Counted from the first letter of the stretch, positions 1-9,164 are shown. The stretch: DNA of 64,000 bases from Granulicella sp. (GCA_025408425.1 JANXYX010000001.1:1-64000); one strand, 5' to 3'. Numbers and translations are program-made. The notes: generated by a model not told the origin, from the letters alone.

Positions 1-108
1 TACTGGTCCAAAGAGTTCGGCGTCACCGGCGACCAGCTCCACGACGCCATCCGCGCCCACGGAACCCACGTCGCCAGGATCCGCGCCGCGCTCCGCAAGA
101 CACACTAA
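1..108 (+). CDS. DUF3606-like small protein, C-terminal fragment
   Basis: The window opens inside a reading frame that runs from base 1 to a TAA stop at 106-108 and encodes 35 residues. The segment begins YWSKEFGVTGDQL and ends in a short basic helix (ARIRAALRKTH). This resembles the C-terminal half of the short DUF3606 proteins, which carry a Y-W-[TS]-K-E-F/L-G-V-[ST] stretch followed by a helix ending in a Val-Arg/Ile-Arg motif. The function of that family is unknown. The start lies outside the window, so full length and context cannot be judged. Confidence 0.6.
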   Translation, partial: YWSKEFGVTGDQLHDAIRAHGTHVARIRAALRKTH

Positions 109-217
109 CCAGGCCACCGGACGCCCACTCCCCGCAACCCACTGCATCCAGAGAATTTACCTGGGGGTATCCCCGCAAGGGCGTACCCCTCCACAGCACA
201 TCCACAGAAGACCGGCC

Positions 218-223
218 TATAAT
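218..223 (+). promoter_or_regulatory. candidate -10 box of the SnoaL-like gene
   Basis: A perfect TATAAT lies about 30 bases upstream of the ATG at 253. No good -35 hexamer is found at the usual spacing, so this is a weak call from the -10 match and its position alone. Confidence 0.3.
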
Positions 224-252
224 TTCGCGGCATAGAAAGGAGGGTTCCTTCT

Positions 253-708
253 ATGCCCTCACAAGAGAAACAACCCACCGACAACAAGCAGATCGTCCAC
301 CACTTCATGGAAGACTGCTGGAACCAGGGAAAGCTCAACACGGTCTCCGATTTCCTCGCCGACCAGTGCCGCTTTCACGACCCTGTCTTCCCGAATCTCA
401 CCTCGGGAGCAGCGAACATCAGGAACCACATCGAGAGCTGTCGCAAGGCATTTCCCGATCTCAGGTTCACCATCGACGACACCATCGCAGAGCATAACGA
501 GGTCGTCCTCCACTGGACTGCACGCGGAACCCACAAAGGCGACTTCCTCGGCATGGCTCCCACCAATCGCAAGGCAATAGTCTCCGGTACCTCCATCTAC
601 AAGCTCGATGGATCGAAGATCACCGAAGAGTGGGCGCACTGGAACCTCATGTCGATGATGGAGCAACTCGGCGTTGCCCCGAAGGTCGAAGCCAAACAGC
701 ACGTATAA
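253..708 (+). CDS. SnoaL-like polyketide-cyclase-fold (ester cyclase) protein
   Basis: This is a 151-residue soluble protein. An N-terminal helix contains W-N-Q-G-K-L-N, a region resembling HDPVFPNL follows, and near residues 75-100 there is a DTIAEHNEVVLHWTARGTHKGDFLG strand pair. This pattern is typical of the SnoaL-like branch of the NTF2 fold, whose members bind or isomerise small hydrophobic molecules; no specific substrate can be read from sequence. The start is supported by an AGGAGG-like ribosome site about 9 bases upstream of the ATG. It is a single-gene unit, followed by an inverted repeat at 716-748. Confidence 0.75.
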   Translation: MPSQEKQPTDNKQIVHHFMEDCWNQGKLNTVSDFLADQCRFHDPVFPNLTSGAANIRNHIESCRKAFPDLRFTIDDTIAEHNEVVLHWTARGTHKGDFLGMAPTNRKAIVSGTSIYKLDGSKITEEWAHWNLMSMMEQLGVAPKVEAKQHV

Positions 709-715
709 AACAGCC

Positions 716-748
716 GTGGCCCACCCTCCCACGCTTCCGGTGGGCCAC
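716..748 (+). terminator. inverted repeat after the SnoaL-like gene
   Basis: Perfect 10-bp arms (GTGGCCCACC and its complement) enclose a 13-base loop just after the stop codon at 708. There is no clear T-run on the + side, so it may act as an mRNA 3' end rather than as a classical intrinsic terminator. Confidence 0.35.
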
Positions 749-816
749 TCTACGTAGTCCCCCGCCGACAGGCAACCACTGGACACAGCCCTCCAATAAG
801 CATCCAATATTGAGGC

Positions 817-1587
817 ATGCCGTACGCGCATACACATCCGCGCAACCAGCCCCTCCACCTTCAGGCCGAAGCCCTCCGCAATGCCCTCAAGACCACCCTG
901 TCCCGCCCCAGTCCCGCTCCGCTCCACCACCTCCGCTCCACCATCCGCCGCATCGAAGCCCTCCTCCAACTCCTCCTCGACTCCGCCGACCCTCGCGACA
1001 GCTTCCTCAAGGCCACCAAACCCATCCGCCGCTCCTCCGGAACCCTCCGCGACCTCGACATCCAGATCAACCTCCTCTCCCAACTCCCCACCACCGACAC
1101 CATCCGCCCCCACCTCCAGAAACTCACCCGCTACCTCAAGAAAAAGCGCGTCTCACAAGCCACAAAACTCCAGCAAATTCTCGACAAATACCACAAAAAA
1201 CCACTCAAAATTCTCCGGGAATTCGAGCCCACAGTGACGCCACCGCGCCTCCAGGCCAGCAAACTAGCCAGAACTCTCTTCACCGAAGCCACAGAAACCC
1301 TCGACCCGCGCGATCCCGCCGAACTTCACCGCATCCGCAAAGCCGCCCGAATCTCCCGCTATATCGCTGAATCCACGCCACAAGGCGCCCGATCCGCCAC
1401 AGCCCACCACTTCCACCACATCCACCAGGTCACCGGCGCCTGGCACGATTGGCTTACCCTCACCGAGACCGCCACGCACCAACTTCCCGCCAGCAGCAGC
1501 CTCATCACCACCTTGGAGCGCCGTCGCGATCAGGCCCATCGCGCCGCCCTCAGGCTTCTCTCTACCCCACGAGCCTCTAAGGCTTAG
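817..1587 (+). CDS. CHAD domain protein
   Basis: This is a 256-residue, all-alpha, strongly basic protein. Two related helical blocks carry the conserved histidine/arginine pattern of CHAD domains: HHLRSTIRRIEALLQLL near residues 36-52 and ELHRIRKAARISRYIAE near residues 169-185. CHAD domains (conserved histidine alpha-helical domain) bind inorganic polyphosphate and are often found alone or fused to CYTH phosphatases; here the CHAD domain stands alone. The 3' end overlaps the convergent cytochrome gene by 11 bases. Confidence 0.85.
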   Translation: MPYAHTHPRNQPLHLQAEALRNALKTTLSRPSPAPLHHLRSTIRRIEALLQLLLDSADPRDSFLKATKPIRRSSGTLRDLDIQINLLSQLPTTDTIRPHLQKLTRYLKKKRVSQATKLQQILDKYHKKPLKILREFEPTVTPPRLQASKLARTLFTEATETLDPRDPAELHRIRKAARISRYIAESTPQGARSATAHHFHHIHQVTGAWHDWLTLTETATHQLPASSSLITTLERRRDQAHRAALRLLSTPRASKA

Positions 1588-1987
1588 CTGCGGCCTCCGG
1601 CATGATCGCCCCAGCCTTCACCCATTGCTCGACCACTGCAATGTCCGCATCCGACATCTTCGGCTTCTTCGGCGGCATCGGTCCCAGCTCATCCGTCGAC
1701 CCCTCATGCCGCATCAACAGCACCAGCAGCGACTTCGCCGGATCCCCCGGAACCACCGCCGCGCCATGATGCCCCCCATGCAGCATCCCGTCCCGCGTCT
1801 TCAGGTTCAACCCTCCCCGATGAAACATCCCTGCATGACACTTGTAGCAATTCGACTGCAAAATCGGTTCAACTTTCGTCGTATAGAACTCAGGTCGGCT
1901 AGCATTCTCCTGTACCCCAGCCGACCGCAACCCCAATCCCATCAACACATATCCCGCTACTGCCACTCCCGCTAACACAAAACGCAT
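1577..1987 (-). CDS. exported c-type cytochrome, PSCyt1-like domain
   Basis: This is a 136-residue protein with an N-terminal hydrophobic export signal (residues ~1-25) followed by one haem-binding CYKCH motif in the context NCYKCHAGMFHRGGLNL. Downstream are GGHHGAAVVPGDPAKSLL and MPPKKPKMSDADI, the hallmark blocks of the planctomycete-type cytochrome C domain (PF07635-like), in which the distal Met lies in an MPP motif. It probably acts as a periplasmic electron carrier or haem-containing accessory protein. The partner is unknown because no dehydrogenase or DUF1549/1553 gene is adjacent. Confidence 0.8.
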   Translation of the reverse strand: MRFVLAGVAVAGYVLMGLGLRSAGVQENASRPEFYTTKVEPILQSNCYKCHAGMFHRGGLNLKTRDGMLHGGHHGAAVVPGDPAKSLLVLLMRHEGSTDELGPMPPKKPKMSDADIAVVEQWVKAGAIMPEAAAKP

Positions 1988-2100
1988 ACAAGCTCCCTGT
2001 TAATCCAAGAGTACACGGAACCCAGCTGTACACTTACACTAAGCTGATCGAATCTTTACCGTAGGAATTGCTCTGGCGTCTTCGCGCCTCCTAAATCCAT

Positions 2101-3294
2101 ATGCGCGCACACGCCCCCATTACAGCCATTCTGGCGCTCGCAGCTCTGTCCCTTTCCCCGGCCCAGCTCCTTGCTCGTCCGAAGCACGCGACCCACAAAG
2201 CCGTCGCCGCAGAACCGGCCAGGAAGCATCCCCACAAGAAGCTCTCCCCCAATCCAACCACAACGCATAAGCCCAAACACCACGCCCGCCGCCAGCAGAG
2301 CGCCGACACTCCTGATCCTGTCGCCGTCAGCCGCGTCCACGCACGGATCAAGAACCACCACCCAGCCTCCAGAATCGCCAAGTCCGAAGTACCTGCACCA
2401 TCCGCGTCAAACACTGCGGCCATCACCGCATCACGCAAAGCCACTTCAGACGACTTCCTAAAGGCTGCCGCCTCCCCCGCAACCGGCCCAGATACGCCCG
2501 CTCATCCCGAAGACAGACACAAGACTCCGGCTGACTCCTCCCGCTCCCCCAAGGGAGCAGTAGCCCAACAGACTCCGGTCATCAGCGTCATCCGCACCAA
2601 CGGCGACAACCCGCAACTCGAGCCCGTGGAAGACATCGCATCCACGCCATCCATCCTGCCCTCTCTCTATAACAAGCGTGGTCGACTGATCGTCCCTCGG
2701 CCTCTCAAAGGCTCACACGAGATTCTGCTGCGTCAGAATCAGGTCGCGGACCGCGAGGGCCTTGACCGCATTCGCGACGATGGTGACATCGTCGACATGC
2801 GCAGCCAGGGAATGCTCCTCGCTCTCCCCGCCAGTGCTGCCCTCCAAGTCGATGACCGCCTCCCAGCAAATCGCCGCTATTGCCGCCCCTGGACCGCGCA
2901 GTTTCTCGCCACACTTTCCCGTGAGCACTACGCTCGATTCCACACGCCGCTTCAGGTAAACTCAGCAGTTCGCACCGTCGAATTTCAGCAGCATCTGCTG
3001 CGCACCAACGGCAACGCCGCACCTGCGGAAGGCGACACAGCCTCCCCTCATCTCACCGGTCAGGCCATCGATCTAGCCAAACACGGCCTCTCACTCACTG
3101 AGATCGCCTGGCTCCGAGGCTATCTGCTACCCCTTGTTCAGCAGGGTAAAGTCGACGTCGAAGAGGAATTTCAACAATCCTGTTTCCACATCAGCGTCTA
3201 TCAGAAGTACCTGCCGTCCACTGCAGCCCCGCAGCGCAACTTGGCTGCATCCCATCGCAGCCAGACGTCTGCTCTGGCCACGGCAGTCCGCTAG
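2101..3294 (+). CDS. DUF5715-type exported protein with M15-like peptidase motifs
   Basis: This is a 397-residue exported protein with a signal peptide (residues ~1-24), a long basic, Pro/His/Lys-rich low-complexity linker (~25-190) and a compact C-terminal domain. The domain contains RRYCRPWTAQFL, the motif SPHLTGQAID (His317, Asp324) and a late CFHISVY (His363). The S-x-H-x-x-G-x-A-x-D pattern plus a downstream Phe-His matches the zinc ligands of M15/VanY-type D,D-carboxypeptidases, so a peptidoglycan-hydrolase role is inferred. The overall layout is one I associate with DUF5715 in Acidobacteria. It stands as a single gene, convergent with the Gfo/Idh/MocA gene. Confidence 0.7.
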   Translation: MRAHAPITAILALAALSLSPAQLLARPKHATHKAVAAEPARKHPHKKLSPNPTTTHKPKHHARRQQSADTPDPVAVSRVHARIKNHHPASRIAKSEVPAPSASNTAAITASRKATSDDFLKAAASPATGPDTPAHPEDRHKTPADSSRSPKGAVAQQTPVISVIRTNGDNPQLEPVEDIASTPSILPSLYNKRGRLIVPRPLKGSHEILLRQNQVADREGLDRIRDDGDIVDMRSQGMLLALPASAALQVDDRLPANRRYCRPWTAQFLATLSREHYARFHTPLQVNSAVRTVEFQQHLLRTNGNAAPAEGDTASPHLTGQAIDLAKHGLSLTEIAWLRGYLLPLVQQGKVDVEEEFQQSCFHISVYQKYLPSTAAPQRNLAASHRSQTSALATAVR

Positions 3295-3337
3295 GCCACA
3301 CTTCCATAGATGTTGTTTCTGTCCGTCGCAGGTATAG

Positions 3338-4339
3338 CTAGATCGACTCGCGCTGACCTGTCCGCCAACTCTTGAACGCCGCATCCACCGCGCGCATGTT
3401 CTGCACGCCATCCTCACCTGAAGCCGCGAATGTTCCTGTTCCGCGGTACGTCAAAGCAAAACTGTCCAGCATCAACGAATAGCCGTCCCCGTTTTCGACA
3501 GTCGCAGTCTCCACTACTTCGCCTCCACGTCGAATCACCAGATCTACAGGGCGATCCACCGTCAGGCCATTCTCTGCGATCACCGCGCCTTCGCTTCCCG
3601 TAACCTCAATCAACGTTCGGTACGGAGCCCGCGCGCTCGCTGTAACCGTGGCATACACTCCACCAGTCATCTCCAGTTGCATGGAAGCCACCGCCTCCAC
3701 GTTGCCTGAAGTTTCATCCTTCCGAGCCAACGTGCTGACACTTATTACCTCTTGATCCAATACGAAGCGCAACGCATCGATGCAGTGCACGCCCACATCC
3801 GCGATCGGACCGCCACACGCCAGCGTCGAATCCGTGATCCACTTACGTGGTGCAAGGTTCGCAGGATACGCAAACTGCGCATGTGCCAGTTGCGGCTCAC
3901 CAATCTTGCCCGCCTGAATCTGCTCTCGAATCCACACGAGGCTGCGGTTGTACCGAAAGTTCTGCCCCACTCCGAAAAGCAACCCTGCGGCATCCGCAGC
4001 AGCGGCCATCTCCTGGGCGTCGGCCGCATCCATCGCCACCGGCTTCTCGCACAACACCGCTTTGCCGTGCTGCAATGCCAGTTGCAAGTCATCCTTATGC
4101 ATCGCGTCCGGTGACGTAATAAACACCACATCAACATCGGGCGACGAGCACAGCTCCTCTCGCGTGGCAAAGCAGTGTGGAATTCCAAACTCGGCACAGT
4201 TGGCCGCAGCAGCTACGCTGTCCCGCCGCCACATCCCGGTAAGCGTGGAGTGTTCGCACTTCCCAAATGCTGGAACCAAACGACGAACAGCATGATGGCC
4301 GAAGCCAAGAATCGCAAAGCGAACAGGGGTCTGGCTCAT
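3338..4339 (-). CDS. Gfo/Idh/MocA family oxidoreductase
   Basis: This is a 333-residue NAD(P)-dependent oxidoreductase. The N-terminal Rossmann motif is ILGFGHHAVRRLV (residues ~9-21), the family signature VLCEKPVAMD lies near residue 95, and the C-terminal GFO/IDH/MocA dimerisation domain includes GPIADVGVHCIDALRF with the conserved Asp/His of the active site. The family oxidises or reduces sugars and cyclitols; the substrate cannot be read from sequence. It lies 24 bases downstream of the SurA-like gene on the same strand, so it may be the last gene of the lptD transcript, though no functional tie is evident. Confidence 0.9.
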   Translation of the reverse strand: MSQTPVRFAILGFGHHAVRRLVPAFGKCEHSTLTGMWRRDSVAAAANCAEFGIPHCFATREELCSSPDVDVVFITSPDAMHKDDLQLALQHGKAVLCEKPVAMDAADAQEMAAAADAAGLLFGVGQNFRYNRSLVWIREQIQAGKIGEPQLAHAQFAYPANLAPRKWITDSTLACGGPIADVGVHCIDALRFVLDQEVISVSTLARKDETSGNVEAVASMQLEMTGGVYATVTASARAPYRTLIEVTGSEGAVIAENGLTVDRPVDLVIRRGGEVVETATVENGDGYSLMLDSFALTYRGTGTFAASGEDGVQNMRAVDAAFKSWRTGQRESI

Positions 4340-4363
4340 GGCAACCTCAAAATCCGGACAGTT

Positions 4364-5485
4364 TTAGTGGGCGTCGTTCTTGAAGATCTGTTCCGCCAGA
4401 TAGTTCTCGACCTTCGCCTGATCGCGAAGCATCTCAAAATAGGCGTTCTTCAGCAATTGTGACCGTCCATCGTGAAGCTGCTGACGGATCGCCTGCTGAA
4501 CTCGAGGATCGTTGACATCGCGCTGTCCAGCCGGCTCCCGAGAGATCAACTTGTAGATCGCATAGCCCATCGGCTTCTTGCTCTGCGAATCAAGCAGCGG
4601 CAGAATATCCGTGATCTGTCCGGGCTTCAACTTTGTCACCGCTGTAAACACCATCGGATCCGCAGTCATCTGCGACTCCGCGACAAATCCCATATCGCCG
4701 CCGTTCGAGGCGGTTTCAGGACGTTCCGAGAAGTTCATCGCAATCGCGCCAAAGTCCTCGCCGCTATCCAAACGGTTTTTCAGAGCCTGGATCTTCTTCT
4801 TCGCTTCAGCGTCCGTCGTCGCCTTGCTGCCTTGTAAATTACCGGGCTGCGGCGAAGGCACACTCGTCACCTGAATCTGTGCCAGGTGATATTGCGTCTC
4901 GATCAGATTGAACTCAGCCTTATGTTGATTGAAGTAACTCGTAACATCCAGGTCCGTTACCGTAATCTTCGAGTTGATCTCTTTGTTCAGCAGCTTTTCG
5001 ATCGTCAGCGACCGATGCAAATCGTGCTTCACATCGACCAGCGTGTGATTGCTCGCCTTCAGTCTCTGGTCAAATTGCTCTTCCGTGTATGGAGCCTTCA
5101 TCTCGGCGAGCTTGGCATCCACTTCTTCATTTGTCGCCGTCAGATTCATCTTGGCGGCACGCTGCTGCACAATCTCTTCGTCGATCAGTTCGCGCAAAAC
5201 ATTCAACCGCAGCGAGTTCGCCTGTTCCTGCGTAGGCTGCTGTTGCTGCTGTTGAGCATCGCCCAACTGCGCCGTGTACGCTTTTTCCAGCTCGGCATGC
5301 ATGATGGCATGGCCATTTACCGTGGCGACGACATCCGCGTTGTGGCTACGATTGCAGCCCGCCATTGGCAACAACGCAACAGCCAGCAGCAGCGCAATAC
5401 TCCGGGATATAACCTGCGACGGGCGCGCGGTCGTTGGCAAATCGAATTCAGTCAATAGTCTAGGCAAAGCTTGTGTCTCCTGCAT
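4364..5485 (-). CDS. SurA-like peptidyl-prolyl isomerase lipoprotein
   Basis: This is a periplasmic parvulin-type foldase of about 373 residues. The N-terminal hydrophobic stretch ends in a lipobox-like LPMAGC, so it is probably a lipoprotein. It is followed by a SurA-N-like helical chaperone region (VNGHAIMHAELEKAY; a Gln-rich loop QQQQQQ; LRELIDEEIVQQRA) and a rotamase domain around GEDFGAIAMNFSERPETASNGGD. Two starts are possible: ATG at 5485, or TTG at 5467 with an AGGAG spaced 8 bases away; the lipobox is kept in either case. It directly follows the DsbA-like gene in the lptD operon, which fits a role in outer-membrane protein biogenesis. Confidence 0.85.
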   Translation of the reverse strand: MQETQALPRLLTEFDLPTTARPSQVISRSIALLLAVALLPMAGCNRSHNADVVATVNGHAIMHAELEKAYTAQLGDAQQQQQQPTQEQANSLRLNVLRELIDEEIVQQRAAKMNLTATNEEVDAKLAEMKAPYTEEQFDQRLKASNHTLVDVKHDLHRSLTIEKLLNKEINSKITVTDLDVTSYFNQHKAEFNLIETQYHLAQIQVTSVPSPQPGNLQGSKATTDAEAKKKIQALKNRLDSGEDFGAIAMNFSERPETASNGGDMGFVAESQMTADPMVFTAVTKLKPGQITDILPLLDSQSKKPMGYAIYKLISREPAGQRDVNDPRVQQAIRQQLHDGRSQLLKNAYFEMLRDQAKVENYLAEQIFKNDAH

Positions 5486-5492
5486 TTCCTTG

Positions 5493-6464
5493 CTAATTGC
5501 CGGGTTTCGCCGCGGGTGTTGCACTCGTTGAAGGAACAGTTGTGCTAGCTGGGGGAGGCGTCTGGCCAGCAGCCGTCAGCGCCCCGTCAATCATCTGATA
5601 AACATACTCGAGCGGAACCGCACCTTCCAGCTTCTCGCCATTGATGAACAGCGCAGGGGTTGAGTCTACACCCAGACCCTCTGCCTCCTTCATCGTTGCC
5701 CGAATCATCGTGTCGTCCTGTTTCACCAGGCACGCATTCAACGCGTCGATATCCACCTTCTGGCGTCTGCCCTCGTCGCGGGTTAGCGTATCCAGCGTCT
5801 CATTCGCCTTCGCCAGGCTCTTGTCATCCCCGCCAAGTTCGCCTGCGTGCAGATGAACGTAATCCACCAAATTCCAGTAGCCCCCTGGGCTCTGGGTCCC
5901 AAGGCAGTTCGTATCAATCGCCGCACGCATCGCCCATGGATGTTGGCTCAACGGAAAATCGCGATAGACCACCCGCACCTGATTCTTGTACCGCTCCGTC
6001 AACGCCGGGAATAACTGCGCATGCATCTTCGCGCAGAACGGGCACTCCAGATCATCAAATACCACGATCACCACCGGAGCGTTCGCCGCGCCACCACGCG
6101 CAGGACGGTTCGCCGCCGATACCAACTCCTTCGGGTCCTTGCTGATATCAAAGCGCGTGAACTGCGCCAGTGTCTTGCCGTCGCTCGACAGCAGAAACGT
6201 CACCGGCTTGCTCGTCTTCCCGTTCGCGCTGAAGTTCACATCGATCGCGTCGAACCCAGCTACATCGCTCTTGCTCCGCAGACCAATCTCAATCTTGTAC
6301 TCCGGAGGCACATTCGACTTCGATCGAATCAGTACCTCCACACGTCGCGCAGCCTCCGGCGTTAGCGTGCTTGAGCTGGCGGCAGGTGGCTGCGCATGGC
6401 ACCCAAGAGCGGCCAGCGCGAATGCGAAAACAATGGTTCGAAACGGCTTAACGACAGTCAGCAC
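5493..6464 (-). CDS. DsbA-like thioredoxin-fold lipoprotein
   Basis: This is a 323-residue exported protein. The lipobox-like LAALGC is near residue 22, a ~100-residue N-terminal region is unassigned, and a thioredoxin-fold domain follows with the redox motif C-P-F-C (Cys141/Cys144) in the context FDDLECPFCAKMHAQLFP. The later DFPLSQHPWAMRA and STPALFINGEKLEG (cis-Pro loop) complete a DsbA/DsbG-like (Thioredoxin_4) fold. It probably makes or rearranges disulfides in periplasmic proteins. The start is a GTG with GAGG four bases upstream. It sits between lptD and the SurA-like gene, so LptD is an obvious candidate client. Confidence 0.85.
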   Translation of the reverse strand: MLTVVKPFRTIVFAFALAALGCHAQPPAASSSTLTPEAARRVEVLIRSKSNVPPEYKIEIGLRSKSDVAGFDAIDVNFSANGKTSKPVTFLLSSDGKTLAQFTRFDISKDPKELVSAANRPARGGAANAPVVIVVFDDLECPFCAKMHAQLFPALTERYKNQVRVVYRDFPLSQHPWAMRAAIDTNCLGTQSPGGYWNLVDYVHLHAGELGGDDKSLAKANETLDTLTRDEGRRQKVDIDALNACLVKQDDTMIRATMKEAEGLGVDSTPALFINGEKLEGAVPLEYVYQMIDGALTAAGQTPPPASTTVPSTSATPAAKPGN

Positions 6465-6536
6465 AATACCTCGATTATCTCACGCTGCAGCCTGGTAACC
6501 GTTGCCCGCAGGCCCTCGGTCTTTCATGGCGTAAAC

Positions 6537-9164
6537 CTAAAACAGCCTCTCCGCCCGACGTAAATTGCCCGCCGTCCCAATATTCGCCAACGTGAAGTTG
6601 AAGCGGTACGAGTTCTCATTACGGACTGAGCCCAACTCATACTTCCGGTACTCCACGCTCAACCCGCAGCAGTCCCAGTTATACGAGGTCTGCAGCGCTC
6701 CATACTGCACCGTTCCCAGATTCAGATCCAGCCCCGCGTTCGCCGCCACTCCCAGGCCGCGCTTCGTCGGCGTCCCATACCCCAGCAGAATCCTCAGCTG
6801 GCTAAAGTCCGACGTCGCCGACGAAATCCCTTGCGTATAAGACCGTCCCGGAGCGTTCAGCCGCGCATAGCTCAATCCTGCAAATGTATTACCCTCATGC
6901 ACATCGACCAACACATTGTTCGACGTAAATTTCTTCGCGCCAGTATCCAGGTCAAAGTCCCACTCGACATCCACCTTCTCTGAAGCTCGCATCCGAAACC
7001 GCGAAGTAAGTGGCGAGATCGCGCGCGGCTCCGTCAAAAACGCCACCCCCGAGAACCGCAGCGTCGTATCGAAGATATTGCGCCGCCCCGGTACCACCGC
7101 TCCACCAAACTTCTCGTCCAGAAAGTACTTCTGCGCCAACCGCCAGCTGATCCATTCGCGGCTCCCGCAACCCTTCTCAGCGGCCACCGGCACGTAGCCG
7201 TCATCTTTCACCTGAATCGCACTCACGTCTGCATCAGCTGCAGTGCAGACCCGCGCCTTTGCCGGTCGCACGAACAACCTCTCCGTCACACCATACTCCA
7301 GCTCATTCGTATTGCTCGCGACATCCACACCGTCAAAACGCAATATCTGCGAAAAATTATCGATGCCGCTCACATAGCGGTACGTCAGCACCGGCTCAAC
7401 CGTATGCTTCACGTCCCCACCAAACAGTCGGCTCAGCACGCGTCCCTCGAACGTTCGTTCAATCACAGGCGCCCGCAACTCCAGCCCCGCTTCAAAGTCC
7501 GCCCGATTCACCCCGTCCGTGCTCTCCACCGGGGTCGGCCCCACCTGCGGCGACTTACGGCTGCGGCTGTACACCGTCTCGCGAACGCCCATCAGCGGCA
7601 GCAGATGCCACCCACCAGCGGTCAGTGGATAGGTAATCTGCGGGTGCAGGTCGAATCGCTCCATAATGCCGCCGGTGACGAACACTGGCTCAACCCGCTT
7701 CAGTCCTGCCGCAGAGCTCTCCATACTCCAGCGAATCCCCGTCGCCCCCAGAGCATGGTCTGTCGCGCTGAAATCCAGCGACGGAACATGAAAGATTCTT
7801 ACCTGCTGGCCAGCAGTCGTACCCACCGGAACCCGCTTCAGTCCCTGGTAGCGATCCGCTCGCGCCGACACCGCAAATCCATCTGCCTCATGAACTCCAT
7901 ACGCCTTGGACAAAATGTCCGTTGATACCGCCTGATTGAAGTTCTCCGTAAACGCCTCGCGGTAAGGATAGGAGCTCAAGTACTCCACGTCCGCAACCAC
8001 CCGTGTCGCCGCAGTAAAGTCGTGCCGCCCGGAAAAAGCCACATCCTGGCCACCTTGATTTACATACATCCCGCCCGTCGTATACCCGCGATCCAGCAGA
8101 CCGCTGTAGTGGGCCATCGCAAAGTCGTCCCCCAGCCCACGATAGCGAAACGTCGCCGACTGTGCCCACCCACGCAGGGAGAAGTACTCTCCCCCCACTG
8201 TAAAGTCCATGCTCCGGTTGATCGCCCAGTACAGTTGCTCCCCCAGCACCAGGCCTTTAGTCGAGGACTCACCCACCACCGGAAGCAGAAAGCCGCTCTG
8301 CCGGTCAGTCTGGTCCACCGGTTGCGTCACATACGGCAGATACAGCAACGGAATATTCAGCAGCCGAAAGACGCTATTACTCGCCCGAGCCTTCTCCTCA
8401 TCCACCGTGAACTTCCCGGCATAGAGCATCCAGTCCGGATGCGGCAGCTGGCACGAAGTCACCGTGCCTCCATAAACCTCATACTCCTGCGGCCCGGTCT
8501 TCACCACCATGCGCCCCGTAAAAAGAAATGGGTTGCCGTTCGCATACACCATGCGTCGCCCGGAGTTCTTCATCCCCACCGAACCCACCACATCGTAGAA
8601 ACGCCCCGTCTGCGTCTTTACGTTCAAGCTGCCGTGGCTCGCAGCGATCATCTCATTGTTCCTGCCGCCCGTAGCCTTCAGGTGACCCGTCGCTGTCAGT
8701 TCCCCAGACTCCGTGTCGTACTCAATGTGGTCCGCTTCAATCCTGCGGTTGCCATACGTCACCACCACGTTTCCATCCAGTGTGTAGTGCCCGCCCCGCT
8801 CCGATTGCAGATCCGATTCGATCACCACCTTCGTCGTCGTCTCCGTAGATGGCAGCACTTCAGCCACCGGATAACGCCTCTCAGCCGGTTCATTTGGCAG
8901 GCTCACAGGGGGCAGTGCCTGACTCGTCACCTCCTGCGCCACCACCTGCGGATGACTAACCGCAATCACCGTGATAGTTATGAAGAAGTAAACGGCACGA
9001 ACGAGGCTCCAGGCGCTATTCTGACGAAGAGGCTGCACTGATTTCAGTGCAGCCAAATTCGGCTCCTGATACACGCCAGCCCGCCGCGCCGGATACGCCT
9101 GACGCTGCAGTCCATGCATCCCGCTGTACTGTTCGATTGGTTCGAGGCTTTCAAGACGTCCCAC
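6537..9164 (-). CDS. lptD: LPS-assembly protein LptD
   Basis: This is the large outer-membrane beta-barrel that forms the LPS translocon with LptE. The predicted product is 875 residues with an N-terminal hydrophobic export segment (residues ~53-75), an OstA/LptA-like jellyroll (YTLDGNVVVTYGNRRIEADHIEYD; residues ~125-250) and a C-terminal LptD barrel. An adjacent Cys-Cys pair in NWDCCGLSVEYRKYE (residues 832-833) matches the C-terminal cysteine pair that forms the essential disulfides of E. coli LptD. The start is uncertain: GTG at 9164 or ATG at 9119. It is the first gene of an apparent operon with the DsbA-like and SurA-like genes, and is divergent from the RDD gene. Confidence 0.92.
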   Translation of the reverse strand: MGRLESLEPIEQYSGMHGLQRQAYPARRAGVYQEPNLAALKSVQPLRQNSAWSLVRAVYFFITITVIAVSHPQVVAQEVTSQALPPVSLPNEPAERRYPVAEVLPSTETTTKVVIESDLQSERGGHYTLDGNVVVTYGNRRIEADHIEYDTESGELTATGHLKATGGRNNEMIAASHGSLNVKTQTGRFYDVVGSVGMKNSGRRMVYANGNPFLFTGRMVVKTGPQEYEVYGGTVTSCQLPHPDWMLYAGKFTVDEEKARASNSVFRLLNIPLLYLPYVTQPVDQTDRQSGFLLPVVGESSTKGLVLGEQLYWAINRSMDFTVGGEYFSLRGWAQSATFRYRGLGDDFAMAHYSGLLDRGYTTGGMYVNQGGQDVAFSGRHDFTAATRVVADVEYLSSYPYREAFTENFNQAVSTDILSKAYGVHEADGFAVSARADRYQGLKRVPVGTTAGQQVRIFHVPSLDFSATDHALGATGIRWSMESSAAGLKRVEPVFVTGGIMERFDLHPQITYPLTAGGWHLLPLMGVRETVYSRSRKSPQVGPTPVESTDGVNRADFEAGLELRAPVIERTFEGRVLSRLFGGDVKHTVEPVLTYRYVSGIDNFSQILRFDGVDVASNTNELEYGVTERLFVRPAKARVCTAADADVSAIQVKDDGYVPVAAEKGCGSREWISWRLAQKYFLDEKFGGAVVPGRRNIFDTTLRFSGVAFLTEPRAISPLTSRFRMRASEKVDVEWDFDLDTGAKKFTSNNVLVDVHEGNTFAGLSYARLNAPGRSYTQGISSATSDFSQLRILLGYGTPTKRGLGVAANAGLDLNLGTVQYGALQTSYNWDCCGLSVEYRKYELGSVRNENSYRFNFTLANIGTAGNLRRAERLF

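Noticed and set aside
630..1370. Long Pro/Ser/His-rich frame on the + strand
   Set aside because: It is out of frame with the intact CHAD gene and has the composition of a GC-rich shadow frame.
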